From positions 1 through 50,288 of the forward strand of contig JAEZVF010000019.1 of assembly GCA_023443225.1 (NCBI GenBank): a DNA stretch of 50,288 bases, written 5' to 3'. The notes under the pieces are model-generated. The model worked only from the letters and a program-made list of their open reading frames with translations, had not been told where the DNA came from and ran no database searches. The position numbers were made by a program, and so were the translations under genes. This stretch comes from Bacillota bacterium. Its GTDB lineage: Bacteria > Bacillota > Clostridia > Lachnospirales > Lachnospiraceae. Positions 16,502 to 25,640 of the stretch are shown piece after piece; within the stretch, counting starts at the first letter, position 1; the number at the start of each line of letters is the position of its first letter.

Positions 16502-17812
16502 GTGAATACATTACAGAAAATAAAAACTCTAGGTAAACACCCATTAATTGAAGTATTAAAACATAACAAAGGAAATCCAAGAACTCTAATTTTGATGGAG
16601 CCTCTTTGGGGTATTCCATATAACTTAATTGCACCTTTTGCTACACTATATATGTACACGCTGGGAATAACTGACGTTCAAATCGGACTGATTCTGTCGG
16701 CTGCTATGTTTGTTCAGGTATTTTTTTCCTTTGCTGGTGGTATAATCACCGATAAGTTGGGACGTAAATTTACAACCATAATGGGTGATTTCTTTGGCTG
16801 GGTTGTTGCTTGCTTGGTATGGGCCATTTCGGATAATTTTTGGCTCTTCTTAATTGCAGTTTTATTTAACAGTTTTGAGCAGATTAATCAGACTGCATGG
16901 TTCTGTTTATTGATTGAAGATGCAGATCCCAAGGATTTAGTAGGAATATATACCTGGGCGAATATAGGCGGTCTAGTCGCAATATTTTTTGCGCCCCTTT
17001 CGGGATTGTTTATAAATAACTTTACTGTGGTCCCGGTTGTCCGTGTTTTATATCTAGTTTTCGCTGTGAATATGCTTATTAAGGTGTTTATAACTTATAG
17101 ACATTGTAATGAAACCCGACAAGGAAAGATTCGTATGACCGAGACAAAAGATACCTCAGTTTTACAGATGTTATATGAATACAAGAATTTGGTACCCAAA
17201 GTGCTAATGAATAAAGAGATTATGAAAGTGGTTATTGTCTGTGTTATATTATACATAACCAATATTGTCAGTACCAACTTCTTTAGCTTGTATGTTACAC
17301 AAAGACTAGGCATAGCAGATCGTTATCTAGCTTTTTTTCCTATTTTGAATGCGGCTGTAATGTTGATTTTCATGATTGGAATACAGCACCGTTTGGAATC
17401 TGTTAAATTCCGAATACCAATGTGGATAGGTTTGGTATTGTATGCCACGTGCTCGATTCTTCTGATACTGGCTCCGTACGGGAATATTCTATTTATTATA
17501 TTTTATGTCTTTGTTGCGGCAGTAGCCAGTGCCCTTGTAGTGCCTCGTAAAGACGCCTTGCTCCAGCTAAACATTAATCCAAAGGAGCGTGCTCGAATTA
17601 ATGCTTTGATTACGTCCTTTACCATAGCTTTTGCCACACCATTTGGCTACTTTGCTGGATGGTTATCTAGTATTGACCGCCGCTTACCATTTATCTTCAC
17701 ATTTTCAATTTTCATAGTAGCAATCGTTATCGTTGGCCGTATCCGTGAACCCGAATTTGTTAATGAGGATAGCGGAGTCAATAATCCTGTGGAATGTGGT
17801 ACTGGTGATTAA
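16502..17812 (+). CDS. Major facilitator superfamily transporter
   Basis: The 436-residue membrane protein has about 12 hydrophobic segments and the MFS loop 2-3 motif GGIITDKLGRKFTTIMGD near residues 80-97. The central basic loop follows segment 6. It is expected to export or exchange a small molecule; no substrate can be read from sequence. GTG 16502 was chosen because GGAG lies six bases upstream; ATG 16490 and GTG 16466 are in-frame alternatives with poorer sites. It follows the MBL-fold hydrolase by 44 bp. Confidence 0.85.
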   Translation: MNTLQKIKTLGKHPLIEVLKHNKGNPRTLILMEPLWGIPYNLIAPFATLYMYTLGITDVQIGLILSAAMFVQVFFSFAGGIITDKLGRKFTTIMGDFFGWVVACLVWAISDNFWLFLIAVLFNSFEQINQTAWFCLLIEDADPKDLVGIYTWANIGGLVAIFFAPLSGLFINNFTVVPVVRVLYLVFAVNMLIKVFITYRHCNETRQGKIRMTETKDTSVLQMLYEYKNLVPKVLMNKEIMKVVIVCVILYITNIVSTNFFSLYVTQRLGIADRYLAFFPILNAAVMLIFMIGIQHRLESVKFRIPMWIGLVLYATCSILLILAPYGNILFIIFYVFVAAVASALVVPRKDALLQLNINPKERARINALITSFTIAFATPFGYFAGWLSSIDRRLPFIFTFSIFIVAIVIVGRIREPEFVNEDSGVNNPVECGTGD

Positions 17813-17927
17813 ACTTAAGTTGTTCAGCTCATTACTATTCTATTACATGATAAATTAATCGTTTCGAAAACAGAAAACTGGGGAAAGATGTTATAAGTAT
17901 TAGAAATTATGACGAGGAGATGACCAT

Positions 17928-18698
17928 ATGTCAAAAATGCCATTGGTGTTTGTAGGACATGGTTCGCCTATGAATGCAATTGAAGATAACCAGTACACAA
18001 GGACTTGGAGGGAGATTGCAAAGAAAATTCCTAAGCCTGAGTCAATAATATCAATTTCAGCTCATTGGTATACGAAGGGCACTAAGATTATGAATGAGGA
18101 GAATCCAAAAACGATATATGATATGTACGGATTTCCTAAAGAGTTATATGAGATTTCATATAATACTTCCGGCAATCCAAAACTTGCCGAGAATACAAAA
18201 AGATTAATAGCAAACCCAAGTGTATTCGATAATTCTTGGGGCATAGATCATGGTACGTGGTCTGTGCTAGTCCATATGTATCCCGAAAGGGATATTCCCG
18301 TCTTTCAAATAAGCATAGATGCCGATGCGCCACCAGAGGTGCATTATCAAATAGGCAAGGAGTTAAAATCATTAAGGCATCAAGGTGTTCTTATATTTGG
18401 CACTGGAAATATCGTTCACAACCTGCGTTTAATTGATTGGGGAAGGAAGGACAATGGTTTTAACTGGGCACATGAATTTGATGATTTTATTCAAGAAAAT
18501 ATAGAAAGAGGAAATCATGAGAATGTTATTAATTATCTAAGAACAGGGGAAAATGCAAAATTATCCGTACCTACACCGGATCATTTTTACCCAATCTTAT
18601 ACATCCTTGGTGCTTCAGATGAAGAGGATAAGATATCAATATATAACAAGAGCTGCATGATGGGTTCTTTGTCTATGACAAGCTATTTATATGAATAG
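17928..18698 (+). CDS. LigB-type extradiol ring-cleavage dioxygenase (DODA/YgiD-like)
   Basis: The 256-residue cytosolic enzyme belongs to the class III extradiol dioxygenases related to 4,5-DOPA dioxygenase. Metal ligands are visible at His11 (VGHGSPMNAIEDN) and His46 (SISAHWY), with a later conserved TPDHFYPILYILGASD. Length matches the YgiD family (about 260). These enzymes cleave catechol-like rings with Fe(II) or Zn; the physiological substrate in anaerobes is unclear. The ATG has GAGGAGATGACC upstream. A pirin gene follows by 108 bp, and the two often occur near each other as quercetin/catechol or redox-stress genes. Confidence 0.9.
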   Translation: MSKMPLVFVGHGSPMNAIEDNQYTRTWREIAKKIPKPESIISISAHWYTKGTKIMNEENPKTIYDMYGFPKELYEISYNTSGNPKLAENTKRLIANPSVFDNSWGIDHGTWSVLVHMYPERDIPVFQISIDADAPPEVHYQIGKELKSLRHQGVLIFGTGNIVHNLRLIDWGRKDNGFNWAHEFDDFIQENIERGNHENVINYLRTGENAKLSVPTPDHFYPILYILGASDEEDKISIYNKSCMMGSLSMTSYLYE

Positions 18699-18806
18699 AT
18701 GTAAAACGGTATCAAGACCAGTATCATTGTCAACACAAGCTCATAAGATTGCTATGATATCTAATATGAAAATCGTTTCTTAAAATAATAACGATGGAGG
18801 GTAACC

Positions 18807-19646
18807 ATGGAAAGAACAGTAAAGGCACAGGTTAGAGGGTATAGAACAAAAGATGGTGCAGGAGTAAATTTGATTAGGGTATTGGGAAACACAACTGTTC
18901 AGGAGTATGATCCGATTCTGATGCTTGACTCCTTTGACAGCACAAATCCAGATGATTATACAGCAGGGTTTCCCATGCATCCCCATAGAGGAATCGAAAC
19001 AATCAGTTATGTGTATCACGGGAAAATGACTCATAAGGATAGTCTAGGCAATGAAGATACAATTGCCGATGGGGAAGTCCAATGGATGACAGCAGGTTCC
19101 GGTATTTTACATGAAGAAAAACTACCGCCTTCGAAAAGATTGCTTGGTATACAGCTATGGCTTAATCTTCCTGCGAAGGATAAAATGGTTCCCCCGGCAT
19201 ATCACAGCATCAAGAACTCTGATATTGAAGAAATTCAGTTGGAAAATGGCAAGCTAAGACTGTTGGCAGGAAAATTTGAAGGGAGACAAGGATATTCTAG
19301 CAAATATCTTCCGCTGGATTATTACGATATACACCTAAATCCTAATGCATCTATTGTCTTGAATACACAAAGTGAGCGCTCTGTTATGGTGTTTACCCTT
19401 TTGGGGGACGCATATATTGGGGGAGAACTCATAAAGGAAAAGACAGCAGCAAAACTTACAGAAGGCGACCATGTTGATATAAAAGCAACAGATAAAAATA
19501 CCCAAATATTGTTTATAAGCTCCACACTTCTGAGTGAGCCTGTAGTTTGGGGAGGTCCTATAGTTATGAACACAAGAGAAGAATTGAATAAAGCTTTTGA
19601 TGACTTAGAAAAAGGGACTTTTCTGCAAAGGGAAATCTCTTATTGA
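18807..19646 (+). CDS. Pirin family protein
   Basis: The 279-residue bicupin contains the pirin metal site: His58 and His60 (PMHPHRGIETISYV), His102 and Glu104 (GSGILHEE). The first cupin is well conserved and the second (TQSERSVMVFTLLGDAYIGGE) lacks a full metal set, as is normal. Bacterial pirins such as YhhW have quercetinase activity; others bind partner enzymes. The start follows a GGAGGGTAACC site. A strong terminator lies 56 bp downstream, so the transcript ends here; pairing with the dioxygenase upstream is plausible. Confidence 0.92.
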   Translation: MERTVKAQVRGYRTKDGAGVNLIRVLGNTTVQEYDPILMLDSFDSTNPDDYTAGFPMHPHRGIETISYVYHGKMTHKDSLGNEDTIADGEVQWMTAGSGILHEEKLPPSKRLLGIQLWLNLPAKDKMVPPAYHSIKNSDIEEIQLENGKLRLLAGKFEGRQGYSSKYLPLDYYDIHLNPNASIVLNTQSERSVMVFTLLGDAYIGGELIKEKTAAKLTEGDHVDIKATDKNTQILFISSTLLSEPVVWGGPIVMNTREELNKAFDDLEKGTFLQREISY

Positions 19647-19701
19647 TAATGTATATTCATAGTAATGCTTATGAAAATATTACACAATAAATAGAATAAG
19701 A

Positions 19702-19735
19702 AAAAAGGGACACTGGAAAAATAGTGTTCCTTTTT
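19702..19735 (+). terminator. Rho-independent terminator after pirin
   Basis: AAAAAGGGACACT pairs with AGTGTTCCTTTTT (one G-U) around a short A-rich loop and ends in five T. Confidence 0.8.
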
Positions 19736-19887
19736 ATATACGTGCATTGCGCGAAGCTGTAAAGAATTGTACTTAGAATAGTGAGATAACTTGAATCGGA
19801 TTTTTGACTCTTACTAAAAAAACGCGGGACAATGATGAGTAAATTTGTTTCCAAAATAATTCGAAAATAGAAATAAAAGTTTTATAT

Positions 19888-19901
19888 GACATACAGTTGT
19901 C
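19888..19901. promoter_or_regulatory. Candidate operator palindrome upstream of the GyrI-like gene
   Basis: GACATACAGTTGTC is an inverted repeat (GACA...TGTC) 12 bp before a -10-like TATACT (19914-19919). It sits in an otherwise empty 280-bp gap, 116 bp from the start codon. Operator function is inferred from shape and position only. Confidence 0.35.
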
Positions 19902-20016
19902 TTATTAAGGGTGATATACTCATCATGTTAAAGTTAATGGGGTAGTTAAGTTGTTTAAGAGTTATATAAATAAAAAGGTTTTTCTGTGAGAAAAACAAAA
20001 TTGAAGGGAGAATATT

Positions 20017-20484
20017 ATGAATTGTAAGTTAGTATTTCTTAAGGAACAGAAGTATATGGGGATTATGACAAAAGTACTTTTCAAAGAGCATGACGAAATG
20101 GACTTCGGGAAGCTACATTTAGATGTTATAAATTCCAATATTAAAAATCGTGATGCTAATGAAAGGTTTATGGCATTAGATTCTGATTTTCAAGTTGATA
20201 GCTTTAACTATACCCCTTTAGTGCCCGTAACTTCATTTGAGGGAGAGGAGTATTACAGATTTACAAGAGCAGAAGGAGAGTATTACTGCTTTGAAGTTAA
20301 TGTAAAGGAATTAGGACCAAAATGGTTTCAAGAATGTAATCAATATATTGAACAAAACAACCTCAAAATTGATAGGAGATTTGATTTAGAGTACTACGAC
20401 GAGGACTATATAAGTAAGGTGAAATCAGAGGATTCAAGCCTTCATGATCAAACGATTTGCTTGATTTTTAGAAAGTTGGATTAA
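20017..20484 (+). CDS. GyrI-like effector-binding domain protein
   Basis: The 155-residue cytosolic protein resembles stand-alone GyrI/AraC effector-binding domains (SOUL/BmrR-like beta-alpha-beta-beta repeats). It opens with an alternating strand (CKLVFLKEQKYMGIMTKVLF), has a central EEYYRFTRAEGEYYCFEVNV and ends LEYYDEDY...TICLIFRKLD. Such domains bind hydrophobic or cationic small molecules, sometimes hydrolysing them or sequestering toxins. The ATG follows GAAGGGAG. The AraC regulator gene begins 100 bp downstream, so they may form one ligand-response unit, although each could have its own promoter. Confidence 0.7.
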   Translation: MNCKLVFLKEQKYMGIMTKVLFKEHDEMDFGKLHLDVINSNIKNRDANERFMALDSDFQVDSFNYTPLVPVTSFEGEEYYRFTRAEGEYYCFEVNVKELGPKWFQECNQYIEQNNLKIDRRFDLEYYDEDYISKVKSEDSSLHDQTICLIFRKLD

Positions 20485-20584
20485 ACAATCACGTCTTTTC
20501 TACTTAGCCGAATATTTACAAAGTATGATATAATATGCAGTAACTAGATATTGTGCAAATATTAATTTAACAAGGTGAAATATA

Positions 20585-21382
20585 GTGAAGAATTTAAATA
20601 ACTTTGATATATTCAATATTGTTTTGCCTCATAAGGGTCTACGCAATTGCATTATGTTTTATAACTTGGTTACTCCCTTAGCCAATATGTTTTCTGATAG
20701 ATATACCATTGTGCCGAATGTAAACGGAACAATAACGCTATCTTTTGCTAAAAATAAAATTACGGCAGAGGTATGGGGTGCTTCAACGCATCCATACACA
20801 ATCGGATCTGAACCAAATCGTTATCAGCACCTGCTTTTAATAGAACTTAAGCCTGGCGGTTTATATCAGTTGACGGGTTTAAATCAAGTTGAATTTATCA
20901 ATAGACAAATCGACCTAAAGAGTATCTCGCCTACACTTTATAAGAGTTTGTGCAATGCTTTTGAAGCCGCTGATACACTGCCAGAACTGACACAATTATT
21001 GGACGAGGCATTGCTATCTTGTATTGGCTTACATGAATTACAAAGCGAATTGATTTTATCCACAAAGAAAATCATAAGTAGTGGTGGTATGGCATCAGTA
21101 CGTGAATTGGCCGGAACGGTAAATTACAGTGAGCGTCATTTAAATAGGATTTTTTGTAGACATATGGGAATAAATATAAAGACTTTTTCTCGTATAATAC
21201 GCCTTAATCATGTACTCTTCAAATTAAATACAACTCGTTGTTCTCCAACTGAGATATCAGCACAAAGCGGTTTTTATGACCAATCTCACTTCATACAGGA
21301 ATTTAAAGCTCTTTGCGGCATTACACCAGAAAACTATATTAAAAACATGTCCGATTTTTCCTATATAAAGACAGAAGTATAA
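20585..21382 (+). CDS. AraC family transcriptional regulator
   Basis: The 265-residue regulator has a roughly 150-residue N-terminal domain (FYNLVTPLANMFSDRYTIVPNVNGTITLSF, LLIELKPGGLYQLTG) of the kind fused to HTH_18 units. The C-terminal AraC domain follows (VRELAGTVNYSERHLNRIFCRHMGINIKTF...YDQSHFIQEFKALCGITPENY). The GTG start follows AAGGTGA. The VOC protein gene lies 39 bp downstream and is probably co-transcribed, making it a candidate target or partner. The effector is unknown. Confidence 0.88.
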   Translation: MKNLNNFDIFNIVLPHKGLRNCIMFYNLVTPLANMFSDRYTIVPNVNGTITLSFAKNKITAEVWGASTHPYTIGSEPNRYQHLLLIELKPGGLYQLTGLNQVEFINRQIDLKSISPTLYKSLCNAFEAADTLPELTQLLDEALLSCIGLHELQSELILSTKKIISSGGMASVRELAGTVNYSERHLNRIFCRHMGINIKTFSRIIRLNHVLFKLNTTRCSPTEISAQSGFYDQSHFIQEFKALCGITPENYIKNMSDFSYIKTEV

Positions 21383-21421
21383 GATAAAATTACCATAAAG
21401 ACTTAGGGGGAGGTAATTTTA

Positions 21422-21880
21422 TTGAAATATTATGGTACATTAATAGCTGTTTCTAATATGGAGAAATCAAAAGACTTTTACGAAACGATTCTTGAGCAAA
21501 AAATAATGAGTGATGTGGGTGAGCATGTTGCTTTTGAAAACGGACTTGCCTTGCAATCAAACTATTCCAAGCTTGTTGGCACAGATTTTCAGATACTAAA
21601 AAAAGCAAATAGCTTTCAACTGTATTTTGAGGTTGAGGATATAGAGAACTGGAACACTAAGCTGAGAAAAATTGAGGGCTTGGAATTTCTGCACGACGTA
21701 ACAGAGTATCCATGGGGACAGAGGGGTATGAGGTTTTATGATTTTGATAAACACATCATTGAAATTGCGGAAAGTGTGGAAACTTTTATTAATAGGTTTT
21801 TGGAACAAGGTTTGTCAGTTGAAGAAACTTCAACCCGCACTATGCTTCCCGTTGAATTTATAAAACAATATCAAAAATGA
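21422..21880 (+). CDS. VOC superfamily (glyoxalase/bleomycin-resistance fold) protein
   Basis: The 152-residue protein shows paired beta-alpha-beta-beta-beta modules: YYGTLIAVSNMEKSKDFYETIL at the start and QLYFEVEDIENWNTKL in the middle, followed by WGQRGMRFYDFDKHIIEIAE. The last strand carries the conserved acidic ligand. Members bind metals or drugs and act as lyases, dioxygenases or resistance proteins. The TTG start is chosen because GGGGGAGG precedes it and the first strand begins immediately. The C-terminal 35 residues (FINRFLEQGLSVEETSTRT) form an added helical tail. It is likely co-transcribed with the preceding AraC gene. Confidence 0.85.
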   Translation: MKYYGTLIAVSNMEKSKDFYETILEQKIMSDVGEHVAFENGLALQSNYSKLVGTDFQILKKANSFQLYFEVEDIENWNTKLRKIEGLEFLHDVTEYPWGQRGMRFYDFDKHIIEIAESVETFINRFLEQGLSVEETSTRTMLPVEFIKQYQK

Positions 21881-21937
21881 AGTAGTCCTTTTCAGAAATC
21901 AAAATGTGAAAGTTAATAAAGTATATTTATCCAATAA

Positions 21938-22141
21938 CATCATAGTAGTCGACTTTGGAACTGGCCAGCTTCAAAAGCTGTGTTTACAGTTCCTCAGCCG
22001 TTTGTTGATGTCGGTAGTGCTTTGTACTACTTTTATCAGGTAGAAAATGAATTGAAATGGAATATGGTTGTTTGCCACATGCATAATTGTATCATTGATA
22101 CAACCTCCGCCATAGGAAAGTCGAGCAGTGACAATGCCTAA
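21938..22141 (+). pseudogene. Possible decayed gene fragment
   Basis: A stop-free frame of 67 codons reads like protein (WNWPASKAVFTVPQPFVDVG, then SALYYFYQVENELKWNMVV) but has no start codon or ribosome site. It lies in a 314-bp gap between convergent genes. I do not recognise the family. It could be debris of a lost gene or chance. Confidence 0.25.
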
Positions 22142-22194
22142 TACACCTTGCTAAGTGGTAAAAACTAATTGAAAATGAGGTAGCCGTTACGATT

Positions 22195-23253
22195 TTAAAA
22201 TAGTGAGCTATCGGCCATTTTAACGTTTTTACTATCCATGTCATATTTAAATATTTTGCCGGAAGAAATAGACGTAAAATACACAATATGCGGACCAAAA
22301 TCCTTTTTGCCAAAAGCAAAGGATGCATTATCAATTTCGCTGCCAGCAACATAAAAACTCTGATTACCAGACAAATCATTTTTTAGTATGAAACCCGAAT
22401 GACCAGGACATGCATAAAGAATATTATCAACTAATGCCAGCTTGTGTGGGCATGTGCAAGTGGTTTGAGTTACAATGCTTGGTTTACCTGCTTTGCCATT
22501 AGATTCAATAGGGAATTTCAGAATACTATCAGGTTCTCTGTTCCCTATATATAGGTTCTTGTAATCTGCATCAAACTTTAATGAGAATGCATATGACAAA
22601 GAAGCTCCGTTAATTTCAATCTTATCCCCAGCTATAAAGACTTCGTTCTTTAGATTTTTAGAATACTTGTTAATTAAAGTTCCATTTGTAACATAGATAT
22701 TTCCTTTGTCGTCAACATCAATGCCAGATGCTCCAAATAACCCTCCAAAATTATCCTTAATTATAGTGTATACCTTGCCATCCAGAGTTATTTTAAGTAT
22801 TCTATCCTGTGCTGCCGCATAGATATTATTATCCTTGTCAATTACCATATCCCATATAAAAGGGCTGGTAAAGCTCATGTGAGGATCTGATTTGGCTTCT
22901 CCTTCAGGTAAGCTCCTAATGCTACATAAAGTCTCAAATTTTCCATCAGGAGATACTTTAACGATATCCTTCCCCTCTTTGGCTACATACATTGTATTAT
23001 TGTCATCAAAAACAATCCCTCCAGCACTTTGACCGCCTAAATCAGCAAAAACCTCTGCCATATAGGGTTGGTCTTCAGTAGTATTTGCGGACTGTTGTTG
23101 TGTTTCAGCACTAACTTCTTTATTTGTTTGTGTAGCAGCTGTCTGCTGGGTACTATTTGAACTTGCTACTGAGCTTGAAGAGCCCGATGAACAGGCGGTC
23201 AATGTACAAACCGCAAAAATTAGTACCCCCAATATAAAACTTAATTTACGCAT
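22195..23253 (-). CDS. Beta-propeller lipoprotein (NHL/SMP-30-like)
   Basis: The 352-residue surface lipoprotein has a signal peptide with lipobox Cys21 (TLTAC), a Ser/Thr/Gln-rich linker to about residue 60, and then repeated blades of the type GIVFDDNNTMYVAKEG, DMVIDKDNNIYAAAQDRILKI and GIDVDDKGNIYVTNG. These resemble NHL or SMP-30/gluconolactonase propellers, with five to six visible repeats. It may bind or sense a ligand, but no active-site set was identified. ATG 23253 has GGAGG eight bases upstream. An AraC regulator gene lies 111 bp upstream on the same strand. Confidence 0.85.
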   Translation of the reverse strand: MRKLSFILGVLIFAVCTLTACSSGSSSSVASSNSTQQTAATQTNKEVSAETQQQSANTTEDQPYMAEVFADLGGQSAGGIVFDDNNTMYVAKEGKDIVKVSPDGKFETLCSIRSLPEGEAKSDPHMSFTSPFIWDMVIDKDNNIYAAAQDRILKITLDGKVYTIIKDNFGGLFGASGIDVDDKGNIYVTNGTLINKYSKNLKNEVFIAGDKIEINGASLSYAFSLKFDADYKNLYIGNREPDSILKFPIESNGKAGKPSIVTQTTCTCPHKLALVDNILYACPGHSGFILKNDLSGNQSFYVAGSEIDNASFAFGKKDFGPHIVYFTSISSGKIFKYDMDSKNVKMADSSLF

Positions 23254-23364
23254 TTTTTGTTCCTCCATTTAACTGTTTCATTATATTTTTTTATTATATT
23301 TTAATAATTAAAACTATAAATTTTAACAGCTAATAGGAAATCAAATATGGCTAATAGAAAATAT

Positions 23365-24258
23365 TTAGCTACTCATAGCCTTTCGATATGCTGATGGTGT
23401 AAATTCTGTATATTTTTTAAATATTCTGCCAAAGTGAGCATCGTCTTTGAAACCGAGCATATTTAATATTTCACTTATTGATAAATCTGTGTTTTTTAAC
23501 ATAGTACAGGCCATACTAATTCGGAGCCTGTTGAGATAATCCATCACTGTATATCCTGTAGCTTTTTTAAAGCTTCTGTTTAGAGTTGTCTTATTTGTAA
23601 GAAACAACTTTGATAAATCATTTAAGGTTATTTTCTTAGTGTAATTCAGGTGAATATACATTATAATTGGATCAGTAAGCTCCAAGGATTGGATATTGAT
23701 CTCATTAGGTGTACTTGGATTATCGTAAATTTTACGCAGCAAATACATAAGTTCAATAAGAAAGGAGCGGCTTCGGCAGGGCCAGCTATCGTCCCTTTGC
23801 AGAGTTAGCTCCTGACCTATTCGATATAGCAGCTCCTCAACATGCTTTGATACAGTGGGTTCTAGTGAAATAATTCCATTATAATTTTGGTCTCTATTAT
23901 AAAAGGGCTTCATACACCAGCGGTCTTGACAATCAGACTCTGTAAGCGACTGGCTATTGTTATTAATGTTGCTGAAGTCTAATTTTCTATTTATAGCATC
24001 AGGATGAAAGTATAGGCTAATCAATTCAACCTTTTCTTGATTTTCAAGCTGAAGCATTTCCTTTTCATTTAAACAACACAACATAGGCGCCATAATAAAG
24101 GTTCGAAAATTCTCAGCTTTAATAAAGCCTTTTCCAGCTTTAATATATATAATCTTATACCTTTGGTCTATATTCTCTTCAAGATTATTTTTATCATTAA
24201 AATACATCTTTACCTGATAACCAGGATATATTTCTCTGCCTATTGTCACTAGTTCCAA
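23365..24258 (-). CDS. AraC family transcriptional regulator
   Basis: The 297-residue regulator has an N-terminal cupin-like sensory half (YKIIYIKAGKGFIKAENFRTF, LCCLNEKEMLQLENQEKVEL) and a C-terminal double helix-turn-helix (ITLNDLSKLFLTNKTTLNRSFKKATG, ISEILNMLGFKDDAHFGRIF). The TTG start follows GGAGG by seven bases. The lipoprotein gene lies downstream on the same strand, so the regulator may control the lipoprotein or respond to a ligand it handles. The divergent neighbour is the LuxR-type regulator of the carboxylase operon. Confidence 0.9.
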   Translation of the reverse strand: MELVTIGREIYPGYQVKMYFNDKNNLEENIDQRYKIIYIKAGKGFIKAENFRTFIMAPMLCCLNEKEMLQLENQEKVELISLYFHPDAINRKLDFSNINNNSQSLTESDCQDRWCMKPFYNRDQNYNGIISLEPTVSKHVEELLYRIGQELTLQRDDSWPCRSRSFLIELMYLLRKIYDNPSTPNEINIQSLELTDPIIMYIHLNYTKKITLNDLSKLFLTNKTTLNRSFKKATGYTVMDYLNRLRISMACTMLKNTDLSISEILNMLGFKDDAHFGRIFKKYTEFTPSAYRKAMSS

Positions 24259-24505
24259 GAAAATTCCTCCAACTCTATGTTTTAACTATTCAAGTTTTTT
24301 CAGCTCTTGAAATAGTGTTGCCCATTTGTTCCATTTGCTCAATATAATGTTACTCATTCATTTGATGTGAATAATATGATTTTATCATTTATTTAACCAT
24401 TTAACACAGATTTACAGTAAAATTGTGTTTGCGATGAAAATCCGTAACATATATACGAGTATTAAAGGTACAACACCATACTGTGTAAAAACAGTTACAA
24501 AAAGT

Positions 24506-24534
24506 TTGAAAAATCTCTAATAACGTAGTATGAT
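24506..24534 (+). promoter_or_regulatory. Sigma-A-type promoter of the LuxR regulator
   Basis: TTGAAA and TATGAT are separated by exactly 17 bp. Initiation would fall near 24541, only a few bases before the terminator stem. Confidence 0.7.
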
Positions 24535-24547
24535 ACACCTAAAGAGT

Positions 24548-24588
24548 GGACAAAGGAGTTCTGATTAGGACTTCCTTTGTCCTTTTTT
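24548..24588 (+). terminator. Intrinsic terminator in the leader of the LuxR gene
   Basis: GGACAAAGGA pairs with TCCTTTGTCC; an inner GTTC/GGAC extends the stem to a six-base loop, and six T follow. The gene to its left is transcribed away, so it cannot end an upstream transcript. It must act on RNA from the 24506-24534 promoter, i.e. as an attenuator giving a roughly 48-nt RNA unless read through. Confidence 0.75.
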
Positions 24589-24646
24589 GGTTAGTACGAA
24601 TTTTATGTTGTAAATAGTATAAAAGTTGGAGATATGGAGGTTTAGT

Positions 24647-25417
24647 ATGCTTAAGGAAACAGAATGGAATACAATTAATAGTATTTTACTGGAGATTTAT
24701 ACAATCAAAAATATTGATATTATGGCTGAAAAGCTATTGAAAATGTTTCGAATGCTAATTCCATATTCCAATGGATATTTTATTGTGCTAGACAAAAATC
24801 AGAATATAAAAGATGAAAAATCCTTTTTTATTGGGATTGATGATCAGAAAAAAAGAGAATATATCAACTATTTTTATGAAAAGGACTATTTAAGGTATGT
24901 GTATGATATCATAACGGATACCACAGTATATCGGGATACGGATATTATAGAAGAGGATGTAAGAACGAAAACGGAATTTTACATGCATTTTCTAATGCCT
25001 CTCAAAGTACCATATGGTGCGGGCATTTTGCTTTTGAGAGATGGGAAGTTAATTGGTATTATAAATTTATTCAGAAATAAGGAATTAGGCGATTTTACAG
25101 AAAAAGATATTTACATATTAGGAGTATTAAAAAAGCACCTTGCCAACATCACATATAATTTATTGAATGAAAATATTAGCGTATGCAATCAGGAAAGCAA
25201 ATTAGAAGGCTTGTATAATGATTATAATTTATCAGACAGGGAAAAAGAAGTTACCAGGTTGATCAAACAGGGAAAAACGAATATTGGTATCAGTGCTGAG
25301 ATGATGATTAGCATATCAACAGTTAAGAAACATATTTACAATATATACAGTAAACTAAATGTAAAAAGCAGAACCCAGTTACTTGCATACTTCTCAGCAA
25401 AGATTGATGATGAATAA
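24647..25417 (+). CDS. LuxR/GerE-type transcriptional regulator with GAF-like sensor
   Basis: The 256-residue regulator has a GAF-like N-terminal sensor region of about 180 residues (MLIPYSNGYFIVLDKNQ, YGAGILLLRDGKLIGIINLF). It ends in a GerE helix-turn-helix (LSDREKEVTRLIKQGKTNIG, MISISTVKKHIYNIYSKLNV, KSRTQLLAYF). No phospho-acceptor receiver is present, so a ligand is expected to act directly. GGAGG lies six bases before ATG 24647. It sits immediately upstream of the carboxylase operon in the same orientation and is its probable activator; a nitrogen compound such as guanidine or a metabolite would be a logical signal, but this is inferred. Confidence 0.85.
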   Translation: MLKETEWNTINSILLEIYTIKNIDIMAEKLLKMFRMLIPYSNGYFIVLDKNQNIKDEKSFFIGIDDQKKREYINYFYEKDYLRYVYDIITDTTVYRDTDIIEEDVRTKTEFYMHFLMPLKVPYGAGILLLRDGKLIGIINLFRNKELGDFTEKDIYILGVLKKHLANITYNLLNENISVCNQESKLEGLYNDYNLSDREKEVTRLIKQGKTNIGISAEMMISISTVKKHIYNIYSKLNVKSRTQLLAYFSAKIDDE

Positions 25418-25570
25418 AGGTGATATCAGTAAAGTTGTTAAGAGGTATGGTGAATTGATATAGAACTAAAATTGATATAGAACTAAAGTAGTATAACATA
25501 ACTCAAAAGTTCTAAAGTGAGTAATAATTTTCATGATTTCGGACAATTGCATAATTTTTAAAGAGCGCTT

Positions 25571-25600
25571 AATATTTTATATATACTAAAATATTATAAT
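25571..25600 (+). promoter_or_regulatory. Operon promoter with overlapping 9-7-9 palindrome
   Basis: AATATTTTA and TAAAATATT are a perfect inverted repeat around TATATAC (25571-25595), directly abutting a TATAAT -10 (25595-25600). No good -35 exists, so activator dependence is plausible. The palindrome could be the regulator's operator. Confidence 0.5.
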
Positions 25601-25640
25601 GTAAAGAATAGGTGGGCACATAAACCTGCTTATTCAAAAC

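Larger units (their letters stand above)
24259..24646. other. Divergent intergenic region with promoter and attenuator
   Basis: This 388-bp gap between the AraC and LuxR genes carries a strong rightward promoter and, right after it, an intrinsic terminator; both are listed separately. The left half is AT-rich with no motif I can name. No guanidine-I (ykkC) consensus was recognised. Confidence 0.6.
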
